Below are positions 22,732-29,797 of a DNA stretch of 38,082 nucleotides, piece by piece. Under the pieces are notes generated by a model. It searched no databases and was not told where the DNA came from. It saw nothing but the letters and a program-made list of their open reading frames with translations. A program made the position numbers and the translations under genes. The stretch is from an uncultured bacterium (lineage in GTDB: Bacteria; Actinomycetota; Coriobacteriia; Coriobacteriales; Coriobacteriaceae), in NCBI GenBank assembly GCA_905214905.1, contig CAJMNK010000013.1, forward strand, positions 1 to 38,082, in the 5' to 3' direction. The stretch's first letter is position 1; the number at the start of each line of letters is the position of its first letter.

Positions 22732-23697
22732 ATGGAGAACAAGTACGTCTGCTCTGTCGATATCGGCGGAACTAAGATCGCGACTGCCATCATGGAGTAC
22801 CCGGCTGACGGCAGCGTGCCCCATCCTGTTTTTGAGGCCGAGGTTCCTACCGAGGCCCAGGAGGGCGGCGAGGCCGTCTTCCAGCGTATCGAGGCGTCCA
22901 TCAAGGCTGCTCTCGAGGCGAATCCCGATGTCGAGGTCCTTGGCGTCGGTATCGGTGCCGCCGGCGTCGTCGATCCCAAGACGGGCGCCATCGCGTATGC
23001 CAACGAGATCATGCCCGGCTGGTCCGGCGTTCAGTTGGGGCCGCGTCTGCGCGAGGACCTCGGTCTTCCCGTTGCCGTCGTAGGCGACGTGCAGGCTCAT
23101 GCTCTGGGCGAGGCCCACTGGGGCGTCGGCAAGAGCAAGTTCTCCGTCTTGTGTCTTGGCATCGGTACGGGCATCGGCGGCGCATATGTCGAGAACGGCC
23201 GCGTGATGCAGGGCTTCCATGGTGCTGCTGGCCATATGGGCCACATCGAGTGCTCGGCTGCCGCCGGCATTCCGTGCGCCTGCGGGCGTTCCGGCCATCT
23301 GGAGTCGGTTGCTTCGGGCACATCCATTGGTCGAATGTACGATGAGCGTTTTGGCCGCGTCGACCCCAGCCGTCCTTCGGTCGGTCGCGATGTGAACGAC
23401 CTGTGCCGTGCGGGCGACGCAAAGGCGACCGAGGTCATCCATGACGCCGGCTTTGCGCTGGGCGCCAGCTTGGGCTCGCTCGCTAACATCCTGGACCCTG
23501 AGGTCATCGTGCTTTCGGGCGGCGTGATTCACCAAGGTCCCGATTGGCGTTCGCAGACGTGGAAGGATTCGGTGCACGAGGGCTATGCCAGCCAGGCGCT
23601 CGATCCGCTTCAGAACACGCCGATCCTCATCGGTTCTCTGGAGGGCGATGCTCCGCTCATCGGTGCCGCCGAACACCTTCTTGCGTCGTTGAAGTAA
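22732..23697 (+). CDS. nanK: ROK-family sugar kinase, probably N-acetylmannosamine kinase
   Basis: A 321-residue ROK kinase. It has the phosphate loop DIGGTK (10-15), catalytic Asp119 in VGDVQAHALGE, and GIGTGIGGAYV. Zinc ligands are His171, Cys182 and Cys184 in PCACGRSGH, with His189 where most relatives have a third Cys. The sugar-site motif reads AGHMGH. Glucokinases of this family have AGE-x-GH, while E. coli NanK has, as I recall, AGHIGH, so the Glu-to-His change favours ManNAc over glucose. It would phosphorylate ManNAc to ManNAc-6-P with ATP, between the nanA and nanE steps. The start follows AAGGAG with good spacing. Glucokinase remains the alternative. Confidence 0.8.
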   Translation: MENKYVCSVDIGGTKIATAIMEYPADGSVPHPVFEAEVPTEAQEGGEAVFQRIEASIKAALEANPDVEVLGVGIGAAGVVDPKTGAIAYANEIMPGWSGVQLGPRLREDLGLPVAVVGDVQAHALGEAHWGVGKSKFSVLCLGIGTGIGGAYVENGRVMQGFHGAAGHMGHIECSAAAGIPCACGRSGHLESVASGTSIGRMYDERFGRVDPSRPSVGRDVNDLCRAGDAKATEVIHDAGFALGASLGSLANILDPEVIVLSGGVIHQGPDWRSQTWKDSVHEGYASQALDPLQNTPILIGSLEGDAPLIGAAEHLLASLK

Positions 23698-23714
23698 ACA
23701 TAACTACCAAGTGC

Positions 23715-23812
23715 GCCTTCTGAGGTGCCGCAGATTGACGTGAAAGAGGAGCGAAGCGTACTTCGGTACGCGAGCGACGGTTTGAACGTCAAGGTGCGGT
23801 GTCTCAGAAGGC
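23715..23812. repeat. 98-bp imperfect palindrome between nanK and nanE (REP/MITE-like)
   Basis: The whole element is symmetrical about 23763/23764 without gaps. The outer ends GCCTTCTGAG and CTCAGAAGGC are exact complements. CCGCA and TTGACGT are conserved inside each arm, and the centre is GCGTAC-TTCG-GTACGC, a stem with a stable UUCG-type tetraloop. By hand count about 31 of 49 arm positions match. It codes for nothing and ends 25 bases before the nanE start. No second copy was noticed in this window. Confidence 0.75.
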
Positions 23813-23837
23813 TGTTTTGAGAAAGGTTGAGTCGCAC

Positions 23838-24524
23838 ATGACCGTTGATCCTTTGATCCAGTCCCTGAAGGGCAAGCTCGTCGTGAGCGTTCAGGCGTAT
23901 ATGGGCGAGCCGCTTCGTACGCCCGAGACCATGGCGCAAATGTCTCGCGCTTGCGAGCTCGGCGGCGCCGCCGCCATTCGCTGCCAGGGCCTTGCCGACA
24001 TTGCCGCCATTAAGGGTCGCTGTGAGGTTCCCGTCATCGGCCTGTGGAAGGATGGGCACGAGGGCGTTTACATCACGCCGACGCTGCGTCACGCTCGCGC
24101 CTGCGTTGCTGCCGGTGCCGATATCGTGGCGATCGACGCCACCGATCGTCCGCGCCCCGATGGCAAGACGGTCGAGGATACATTCCGCCCGCTGCACGAG
24201 GAGGGTGTGCTCCTGATGGCGGATTGCGCCACCATCGAGGACATTCGCCGCGCTGTTGATATGGGCTTTGACCTGGTATCCACCACGCTTTCTCACGGCG
24301 TCGCCGCCATCGACTGCACCATGGCCGATGGCCCCGACCTGCCGCTCCTGCGTCAGGCGACCGAGGAATTCCCCGGCCTTCCCATCATTTGTGAGGGTCG
24401 CGTGCATACGCCCGAGGAGGCTCGCGCCGCGATCGATGCTGGCGCCTGGGCCGTTGTCGTCGGCACCGCCATCACGCACCCCACGAGTATTACGAGTTGG
24501 TTCAAGGCTGCGCTTGATGCGTAA
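23838..24524 (+). CDS. nanE: N-acetylmannosamine-6-phosphate 2-epimerase (NanE)
   Basis: A 228-residue TIM-barrel enzyme that converts ManNAc-6-P to GlcNAc-6-P. Family features are LKGKLVVSVQAYMGEPL at the N-terminus, RCQG, the catalytic Lys71 in GLWKDG followed by YITPT, DATDRPRPDGK, MADCATIED, STTLSHG, the catalytic Glu186 in CEGRVHTPEEA, and the phosphate-binding VVGTAITHP at the end. The segment around Lys71 (LWKDGHEG) differs from the more usual IKRDY form. The start at 23838 comes 11 bases after GAAAGG; an upstream in-frame start at 23799 would lie inside the palindromic element. It is the last gene of the sialic acid block, closed by a strong terminator. Confidence 0.93.
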   Translation: MTVDPLIQSLKGKLVVSVQAYMGEPLRTPETMAQMSRACELGGAAAIRCQGLADIAAIKGRCEVPVIGLWKDGHEGVYITPTLRHARACVAAGADIVAIDATDRPRPDGKTVEDTFRPLHEEGVLLMADCATIEDIRRAVDMGFDLVSTTLSHGVAAIDCTMADGPDLPLLRQATEEFPGLPIICEGRVHTPEEARAAIDAGAWAVVVGTAITHPTSITSWFKAALDA

Positions 24525-24551
24525 GACAGGCCTCGTATCCGCTCGGGGCGG

Positions 24552-24557
24552 TATACT
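24552..24557 (+). promoter_or_regulatory. Candidate -10 element upstream of rapZ
   Basis: TATACT matches the -10 consensus at five of six positions, 28 bases after the nanE stop. No convincing -35 lies 16-18 bases before it. If used, transcription would start near 24564, and the terminator that follows would lie inside the rapZ leader. Confidence 0.35.
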
Positions 24558-24575
24558 CAATATAGGCAATTGACC

Positions 24576-24612
24576 GCGCGGGATCCGGGTTGCTGGGTCC
24601 CGCGCTTGTTTT
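24576..24612 (+). terminator. Rho-independent terminator between nanE and rapZ
   Basis: GCGCGGGATCC (24576-24586) pairs with GGGTCCCGCGC (24595-24605) over 11 bp including one G-U pair, with an 8-nt loop, followed by TTGTTTT. It directly precedes the rapZ ribosome-binding site GGGAGG at 24615. Confidence 0.85.
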
Positions 24613-24625
24613 CGGGAGGCAGCAC

Positions 24626-25546
24626 ATGCAAAAGGGAGATGCCATGGATGCGGCGGTGCGCTCGGAGCGCATCCCCGATATCGTCATCATCACCGGAATG
24701 TCCGGATCGGGCCGCACACAGGCCATGCACGTGTTCGAGGACATGGGCTATTTTTGCATCGATAACCTGCCTCCGCGTCTCATCGCCCAGCTTGCCGAGC
24801 TCGTCGGCATCAATACGGGCGTGGGCAGGCATCTCGCCGTCACCTGCGATTTGCGTAGCCAGGGGCTGTTTGACGAGTTGCTCGATGCGGTCGCCGCGCT
24901 CGAAGAGCGCGAGATGAGCTGCGACATCGTGTTCCTGGAGGCTTCTGACGAGGTGCTGATTCGTCGCTACAGCGAAAATCGCCGCCGTCATCCCATTGCC
25001 AAGCCGGGGGAGACTACGGCCGATGCCATTCAGCGCGAGCGCCTTCAGCTGCAGGGCGTGCGCGACCGAGCCGATATGATTATCGACACGAGCCGTCTGC
25101 GCACCTCTGCACTGCGCAACAAGCTACGTATGGCATTTTCCGAGTTGTCCGACCAACAGCTCATGGACGTTCACGTGTTCTCGTTTGGCTTTAAGCACGG
25201 TATGCCCGTTGAGGCGGACATTATGATCGACGTTCGCTTCCTGCCCAATCCGTTCTACGATCCCGAGATGCGCACCATGACCGGTCTCGATAAGAAGGTC
25301 TCCGACTTTGTTCTGGACCATCCCAAGACCCAGGAGTTCTGGAAGGCTTGGACGCAGCTGCTTGATACGGTGATGCCGGGCTATATCGCGGAGGGCAAGC
25401 CGCAGCTTTCTATCGCCATCGGCTGCACGGGCGGCCAGCACCGCAGCGTTGCTATTGCCGAGGCCACGGCCCGTTACCTAGAAGGCGCTCAGTACCACGT
25501 GAGCATCTCCCATCGCGACCTCTCGCGCGCCAACACGAAGGCATAG
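24626..25546 (+). CDS. rapZ: RNase adapter/nucleotide-binding protein RapZ (YvcJ family)
   Basis: A protein of about 306 residues. The N-terminal P-loop domain has GMSGSGRT (24-31), with Arg where most P-loops have Lys, as commonly seen in actinobacterial members. This is followed by FCIDNLPP and FLEASDEVLIRRYSENRRRHP. The C-terminal domain carries FGFKHGMPVEADIMIDVRF and IGCTGGQHRSVAIAE, a putative small-molecule site. In E. coli RapZ binds glucosamine-6-phosphate and controls a small RNA; in Gram-positives the role is less clear. Two in-frame ATGs each have their own ribosome-binding site: GGGAGG before 24626 and AGGGAG before 24644. The first is listed. whiA follows six bases after the stop; yvcK, often between them, is absent. 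Confidence 0.93.
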   Translation: MQKGDAMDAAVRSERIPDIVIITGMSGSGRTQAMHVFEDMGYFCIDNLPPRLIAQLAELVGINTGVGRHLAVTCDLRSQGLFDELLDAVAALEEREMSCDIVFLEASDEVLIRRYSENRRRHPIAKPGETTADAIQRERLQLQGVRDRADMIIDTSRLRTSALRNKLRMAFSELSDQQLMDVHVFSFGFKHGMPVEADIMIDVRFLPNPFYDPEMRTMTGLDKKVSDFVLDHPKTQEFWKAWTQLLDTVMPGYIAEGKPQLSIAIGCTGGQHRSVAIAEATARYLEGAQYHVSISHRDLSRANTKA

Positions 25547-25552
25547 GCCTGC

Positions 25553-26482
25553 ATGTCGTTTACCGCTGAGGTGCGCGACGAGCTTGCGCGCTGCGAACCC
25601 GAATGTGAATACTGCGACTTGTCGACGCTTGCCGCCCTTACGCGCGTGAGTGGTACGCTCTCGCTTACCGGCTCCGGGCGGTACCGTTTGACGGTTGCGA
25701 CCGAGACGGGAGCCGTCGCGCGCACGATGATCACGCTGACGCATCGCATCCTTAAACTCAAAACGGAGTTCACCGTCCGCAAATCTGTATTGCATAAGGT
25801 TCGAAACTATCTCATCACCTTGCCCGATCAGCCCGATTTGGATAAGGCTTTGGTGCTGCTGGGTATCCTCGACCGGAGGGGAGGACTTGTCGCCGGCGTG
25901 CCCCGGCATATCGTTGCCCGTCCTTGCTGCAGACTTGCCTATATCCGCGGCGCGCTCATTGCGGGCGGCTTCGTGGCCGATCCACGCGGCGATTTTCATT
26001 TGGAGATCGCGGTGCAGGGCGAGCAATATGCCAAGGGGCTTTGCGACCTGTTGGAGCAGATTGGGGTCCATGCGCGCGTTAACGCGCGGCGCGGGTCATA
26101 TGCCGTGTACATTAAGAGCGCCGAGGAGATCGAGCATCTTTTAAAGCTGATTGGTGCCAAGCGCAGCGTTGCCGAGATTGAGGAGGCGCGCGCGGTCAAG
26201 TTGGTTAAGAACGATGTGAACCGTCGCGTGAATGCCGAGCTCGCCAACCAGACCAGAAGTGCGGGTGCCGCCCAGCATCAGCTTGCGCTTATCGATGAGC
26301 TTGAGCAGCGTGGCCTTCGCGATGCGCTTCCGGATGCCTTGGCGGTCTTTTGCGACCTGCGCGAGCGCTATCCCGATCTTTCGCTGCGTGATTTAGGGGA
26401 GATGGCTGACCCTCCCTTGTCGAAGTCGGCCCTCTACCATCGAGTTTTGAGGCTTGAAAAGCTCATTGAAGCAAACAGGTAG
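25553..26482 (+). CDS. whiA: DNA-binding protein WhiA
   Basis: A 309-residue WhiA. Its N-terminal two thirds is a LAGLIDADG homing-endonuclease-like fold without nuclease residues (AYIRGALIAGGFVADPRGDFHLEI, then LEQIGVHARVNARRGSYAVYIKSAEEI). The C-terminal helix-turn-helix domain contains RYPDLSLRDLGEMADPPLSKSALYHRVLRLEKL. In Streptomyces WhiA activates sporulation genes; in non-sporulating Gram-positives it affects division and carbon metabolism. GAAGG lies 11 bases before the ATG, inside the end of rapZ, so it is probably co-transcribed with rapZ. An AT-rich promoter region follows before gap. Confidence 0.95.
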   Translation: MSFTAEVRDELARCEPECEYCDLSTLAALTRVSGTLSLTGSGRYRLTVATETGAVARTMITLTHRILKLKTEFTVRKSVLHKVRNYLITLPDQPDLDKALVLLGILDRRGGLVAGVPRHIVARPCCRLAYIRGALIAGGFVADPRGDFHLEIAVQGEQYAKGLCDLLEQIGVHARVNARRGSYAVYIKSAEEIEHLLKLIGAKRSVAEIEEARAVKLVKNDVNRRVNAELANQTRSAGAAQHQLALIDELEQRGLRDALPDALAVFCDLRERYPDLSLRDLGEMADPPLSKSALYHRVLRLEKLIEANR

Positions 26483-26527
26483 TTTGAAGTATCGACTTAT
26501 ATACGGATTTAGCTGCTATTTTATTCT

Positions 26528-26541
26528 TTAAAACGTTTTAA
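26528..26541. promoter_or_regulatory. 14-bp perfect palindrome upstream of gap (possible operator)
   Basis: TTAAAACGTTTTAA is a perfect palindrome centred on CG, in the AT-rich gap between whiA and gap. LacI/CcpA-type regulators bind palindromes with a central CG, so it may be a carbon-control operator. It shares AAAACGTT with the regions before the sialate-transporter and opp binding-protein genes. Confidence 0.45.
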
Positions 26542-26573
26542 CGTAAATTTGATTTTCAATTTCGAGCATTCTC

Positions 26574-26603
26574 GTGAAATTCAAGTCAAAAAAAAGGTAT
26601 ATT
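26574..26603 (+). promoter_or_regulatory. Candidate gap promoter
   Basis: GTGAAA (26574-26579; 4 of 6 matches) and TATATT (26598-26603; 5 of 6) lie 18 bases apart with an A-tract in the spacer. This gives a leader of about 65 bases before the gap start codon. The palindrome at 26528-26541 is just upstream. Confidence 0.5.
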
Positions 26604-26675
26604 AGGCGAGTGGTTAGTTTGTGGGCCTCAACGGCAGGCGCTGTAGCTTGCGGGGGCCTTACGAAAGGAGACACA

Positions 26676-27701
26676 ATGGCAGTAAAGGTTGCTATTAACG
26701 GCTTCGGTCGCATCGGTCGTCTGGCCTTCCGTCAGATGTTCGGTCATGAGGGCTCCGAGATCGTCGCTATCAACGACCTCACCTCTCCCGATATGCTCGC
26801 TTACCTGCTGAAGTACGACTCCACGCAGGGCAACTACGCTCGCGATCACGAGGTCGTTGCTGGCGAGGATTCCATCACCGTTGACGGCAAGGAGATCAAG
26901 ATCTACAAGGAGGCCGACGCCAACAACCTGCCTTGGGGCGACCTCGACGTCGACGTCGTTCTCGAGTGCACCGGCTTCTACACCAGCAAGGCTAAGGCTC
27001 AGGCCCACATCAACGCTGGCGCAAAGAAGGTCGTCATCTCCGCTCCGGCTGGCAGCGATCTGCCCACCATCGTGTACAACGTCAACCACGAGACGCTGAC
27101 CGCTGAGGACAACATCATCTCCGCTGCTTCCTGCACCACCAACTGCCTCGCCCCGATGGCCAAGGGTCTGAACGACTTCGCTCCCATCGTGTCCGGCATC
27201 ATGACCACCATTCACGCCTGGACTGGCGACCAGATGCCGCTCGACGGTCCGCAGCGCAAGGGCAACAAGCGTCGTAGCCGCGCCTGCGCCGTCAACATCG
27301 TCCCCAACACCACCGGTGCTGCCAAGGCTATCGGCCTGGTTCTCCCCGAGCTCAACGGTAAGCTCATCGGTGCCGCCCAGCGCGTCCCGACGCCGACCGG
27401 CTCCATCACCAACCTCTACGCTGTCGTTGACAAGAAGGTCACCGTCGACGAGGTCAACGCTGCTATGAAGGCCTACGCTGCCACCATCTCCGAGACCTTC
27501 GGTTACAACGAGGACGACATCGTCTCCACCGACATCATCGGCGAGACCCACGGCTCCATCTTCGACGCCACTCAGACCATGTGCTCTGACCTCGGCAACG
27601 GCCAGACCCTCGTTCAGGTCACCTCTTGGTACGACAACGAGAACTCCTACACCTCTCAGATGGTCCGCACCATCAAGTACTTCGAGAAGTTCGTTGCTTA
27701 A
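26676..27701 (+). CDS. gap: Glyceraldehyde-3-phosphate dehydrogenase, type I
   Basis: A 341-residue glycolytic GAPDH. The NAD-binding start is VAINGFGRIGRLAFRQ, with the NAD-preferring Asp in AINDLT. The catalytic Cys is in ASCTTNCLAP and the His partner in TTIHAWTGDQ. Next come RRSRACAVNIVPNTTGAAKAIG and the C-terminal WYDNENSYTSQMVRT. It oxidises glyceraldehyde-3-P with NAD and phosphate to 1,3-bisphosphoglycerate. AAAGGAG is well placed before the ATG. Codon use is highly biased, as expected for an abundant enzyme. It has its own promoter region and strong terminator, so it can be made in excess over pgk and tpiA. Confidence 0.97.
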   Translation: MAVKVAINGFGRIGRLAFRQMFGHEGSEIVAINDLTSPDMLAYLLKYDSTQGNYARDHEVVAGEDSITVDGKEIKIYKEADANNLPWGDLDVDVVLECTGFYTSKAKAQAHINAGAKKVVISAPAGSDLPTIVYNVNHETLTAEDNIISAASCTTNCLAPMAKGLNDFAPIVSGIMTTIHAWTGDQMPLDGPQRKGNKRRSRACAVNIVPNTTGAAKAIGLVLPELNGKLIGAAQRVPTPTGSITNLYAVVDKKVTVDEVNAAMKAYAATISETFGYNEDDIVSTDIIGETHGSIFDATQTMCSDLGNGQTLVQVTSWYDNENSYTSQMVRTIKYFEKFVA

Positions 27702-27740
27702 TTTAGCTTTTAGCGAATAGCTCGTTGAGCGTCTAAAGAA

Positions 27741-27786
27741 GGGCGCGGCCTTATAGGGCTTACACCCTAGGGTCGCGCCCTTTTTA
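27741..27786 (+). terminator. Strong terminator after gap
   Basis: GGGCGCGGCC (27741-27750) pairs with GGTCGCGCCC (27771-27780) over 10 bp with one G-U pair. Further pairing of AGGG with CCCT occurs inside, and TTTTTAT follows at 27781. It separates gap from pgk-tpiA-gpmI, though read-through may contribute to pgk. Confidence 0.9.
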
Positions 27787-27841
27787 TAAGAAATCGTCTG
27801 CCGTAATGGGAGGCAGACACGTACGAAAGGTAGAAGCAAAC

Positions 27842-29032
27842 ATGGCCTTTACCAAGAAGACCGTCCGCGACATCGATGTCGACGGCAAGCGCGTTCTCGT
27901 CCGCGTTGACTTTAACGTGCCTATCAAGGATGGCGTCGTTGGCGACACCACCCGTATCAAGGCTGCCCTGCCCACCATCAACTACCTCGTCGAGCACAAC
28001 GCTCGCGTCATTCTCATGAGCCACCTCGGCCGTCCCGAGGGCACCGGCTTCCAGCCTGAGCTGTCCCTCGAGCCCGTCGCCAAGAAGCTCGCTGAGCTCT
28101 CTGGTCTCGACGTTGCCTTTGTCGCCGACACCTACGGCGAGAAGGCTGCTGAGGCTGTCGCCGCCGTCGAGCCGGGCAAGGTCCTCGTTCTCGAGAACGT
28201 CCGTTTCGACAAGCGTGAGAAGAAGAACGATCCCGAGATCGCCAAGATCCTCGCTTCCTATGGTGACGTCTTCGTCCTCGATGCCTTTGGCACCGCTCAC
28301 CGCGCCCAGGGTTCCGTTGTGGGCCCCGCCGCTTACCTGCCCGCAGTCGCTGGCTTCCTGCTCGAGAAGGAGGTCGACACGCTGACCGGCATCTTCGCCG
28401 AGCCCGAGCGCCCCTTCGTCGCTATCGTCGGCGGTTCCAAGGTTTCCTCCAAGATCGGCGTTCTCGATCACCTCATCGACTCCGCTGACACCCTGATCAT
28501 CGGTGGCGGCATGGCCTACACCTTCTTCCTGGCTCAGGGCCTGACCGTCGGTCAGTCCCTCAAGGAAGAGGACTGGGTCGAGCGCGCCGGCGAGATGCTC
28601 AAGAAGGCCGAGGAGAAGGGCGTCAAGATCCTGCTCCCCATCGATAACCGCGTTGCCGATCACTTTGGCGAGGACGCTGTCCCCGAGGTTGTCGCTTCCG
28701 ACGCTATCCCCGACGATCGTGAGGGTATGGACATCGGCCCCAAGACCGAGGAGCTCTACGCCGAGGCCGTCAAGGGCGCCAAGACCGTGTTCTGGAACGG
28801 CCCCATGGGCGTCTTCGAGTTTGACAACTTCGCTCACGGCACCCAGGCTATCGCCGAGGCTGTTGCCGAGGCCGACTGCACCTCGATTATCGGCGGTGGC
28901 GACTCTGTCGCAGCTGTCAACAAGTTCAACCTGGCCGACAAGATGAGCTGGATCTCCACCGGTGGTGGCGCTTCCATGGAGCTCGTCGAGGGTAAGGCCC
29001 TGCCCGGAGTGGAGGCGCTTCTCGATGCCTAA
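27842..29032 (+). CDS. pgk: Phosphoglycerate kinase
   Basis: A 396-residue, full-length PGK. The N-terminal substrate domain has VLVRVDFNVPIKDG, the basic-patch segment SHLGRPEG, and LENVRFDKREKKNDPE. The nucleotide domain has VGGSKVSSKIGVL, GGGMAYTFF, WNGPMGVFEF and the C-terminal STGGGASMELVEG loop. It transfers phosphate from 1,3-bisphosphoglycerate to ADP. The start at 27842 follows GAAAGG at 11 bases. Its end overlaps the tpiA start by 8 bases, so translation is coupled. Highly biased codons. Confidence 0.97.
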   Translation: MAFTKKTVRDIDVDGKRVLVRVDFNVPIKDGVVGDTTRIKAALPTINYLVEHNARVILMSHLGRPEGTGFQPELSLEPVAKKLAELSGLDVAFVADTYGEKAAEAVAAVEPGKVLVLENVRFDKREKKNDPEIAKILASYGDVFVLDAFGTAHRAQGSVVGPAAYLPAVAGFLLEKEVDTLTGIFAEPERPFVAIVGGSKVSSKIGVLDHLIDSADTLIIGGGMAYTFFLAQGLTVGQSLKEEDWVERAGEMLKKAEEKGVKILLPIDNRVADHFGEDAVPEVVASDAIPDDREGMDIGPKTEELYAEAVKGAKTVFWNGPMGVFEFDNFAHGTQAIAEAVAEADCTSIIGGGDSVAAVNKFNLADKMSWISTGGGASMELVEGKALPGVEALLDA

Positions 29033-29792
29033 TCGCACCCTTCTTATCGCTGGTAACTGGAAGATGAACAACGACGTCGCCGAGGCCGCCAAGCTCGCCG
29101 ACGAGCTGGCTCAGGCTCTGCCCGAGGTTCCGGCTGGCGTCGAGGTGCTCGTGTGCCCTCCGACCATCGACATCACCACGGTTCATGACCGTATTCAGGC
29201 TGCCCCCATCGCCCTCGGTGCACAGAACGTGTACTGGGAGGCCAAGGGTGCCTTCACCGGTGAGTCCTCTTGCGACATGCTAAAGTCTGCTGGCTGCACC
29301 TACTGCATCATCGGCCACTCCGAGCGTCGCGACTACTTCCACGAGACCGACGAGGATCAGAACAAGAAGGTCAAGGCTCTCGTTGCCGCCGGTCTTGTTC
29401 CTGTCTTCTGCTGTGGCGAGTCCCTCGAGGTCCGCGAGGCTGGCACCTATGTCGAGCACGTCGTGAACCAGGTCAAGGCTGGCCTTGCTGGTCTTGAGAT
29501 CACCTGCCCCAAGCAGGTCGTCGTCGCCTATGAGCCCATCTGGGCCATCGGCACCGGCAAGACCGCTACCGCCGAGGACGCTCAGGAGGTCTGCGGCGCT
29601 ATCCGTGAGACCCTCAAGGAGATGTTCGGCGAGGAGCTCGCTAACGGCATCCGCGTTCTCTATGGTGGCTCTGCCAAGCCCGGCAACATCGCCGAGCTCG
29701 TCGCCAAGCCCGACGTTGACGGCGCCCTCGTGGGTGGCGCTTCGCTCAAGGCTGCCGACTTCGCTTCTATGGTCGTCAAGGCAGGCGAGTAG
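29025..29792 (+). CDS. tpiA: Triosephosphate isomerase
   Basis: A 255-residue TIM-barrel enzyme that interconverts dihydroxyacetone-P and glyceraldehyde-3-P. Catalytic residues are visible: Asn/Lys in AGNWKMN (10-16), His in IIGHSERRDYF and Glu in AYEPIWAIGTGKTA, followed by YGGSAKPGNI and VGGASLKAADF. The ATG at 29025 lies inside the end of pgk with GGAGTGGAGG upstream. gpmI begins five bases after its stop. Sole alternative starts upstream lie in the pgk frame region and have no ribosome-binding site. Confidence 0.97.
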   Translation: MPNRTLLIAGNWKMNNDVAEAAKLADELAQALPEVPAGVEVLVCPPTIDITTVHDRIQAAPIALGAQNVYWEAKGAFTGESSCDMLKSAGCTYCIIGHSERRDYFHETDEDQNKKVKALVAAGLVPVFCCGESLEVREAGTYVEHVVNQVKAGLAGLEITCPKQVVVAYEPIWAIGTGKTATAEDAQEVCGAIRETLKEMFGEELANGIRVLYGGSAKPGNIAELVAKPDVDGALVGGASLKAADFASMVVKAGE

Positions 29793-29797
29793 GACAT

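Noticed and set aside
23715..23812. Palindrome before nanE as an intrinsic terminator or phage attachment site
   Set aside because: No T-run follows and the stem has many mismatches. There is no integrase or matching second copy in the window, so a dispersed repeat fits better.
13700..24620. Insertion sequence or integrase flanking the sialic acid block
   Set aside because: No transposase, integrase, tRNA gene or matching terminal repeat was found at either boundary.
27767..29092. 441-codon minus-strand frame opposite pgk
   Set aside because: A shadow of the codon-biased pgk gene; the sequence is repetitive in Gly, Asp, Leu and Val without motifs.
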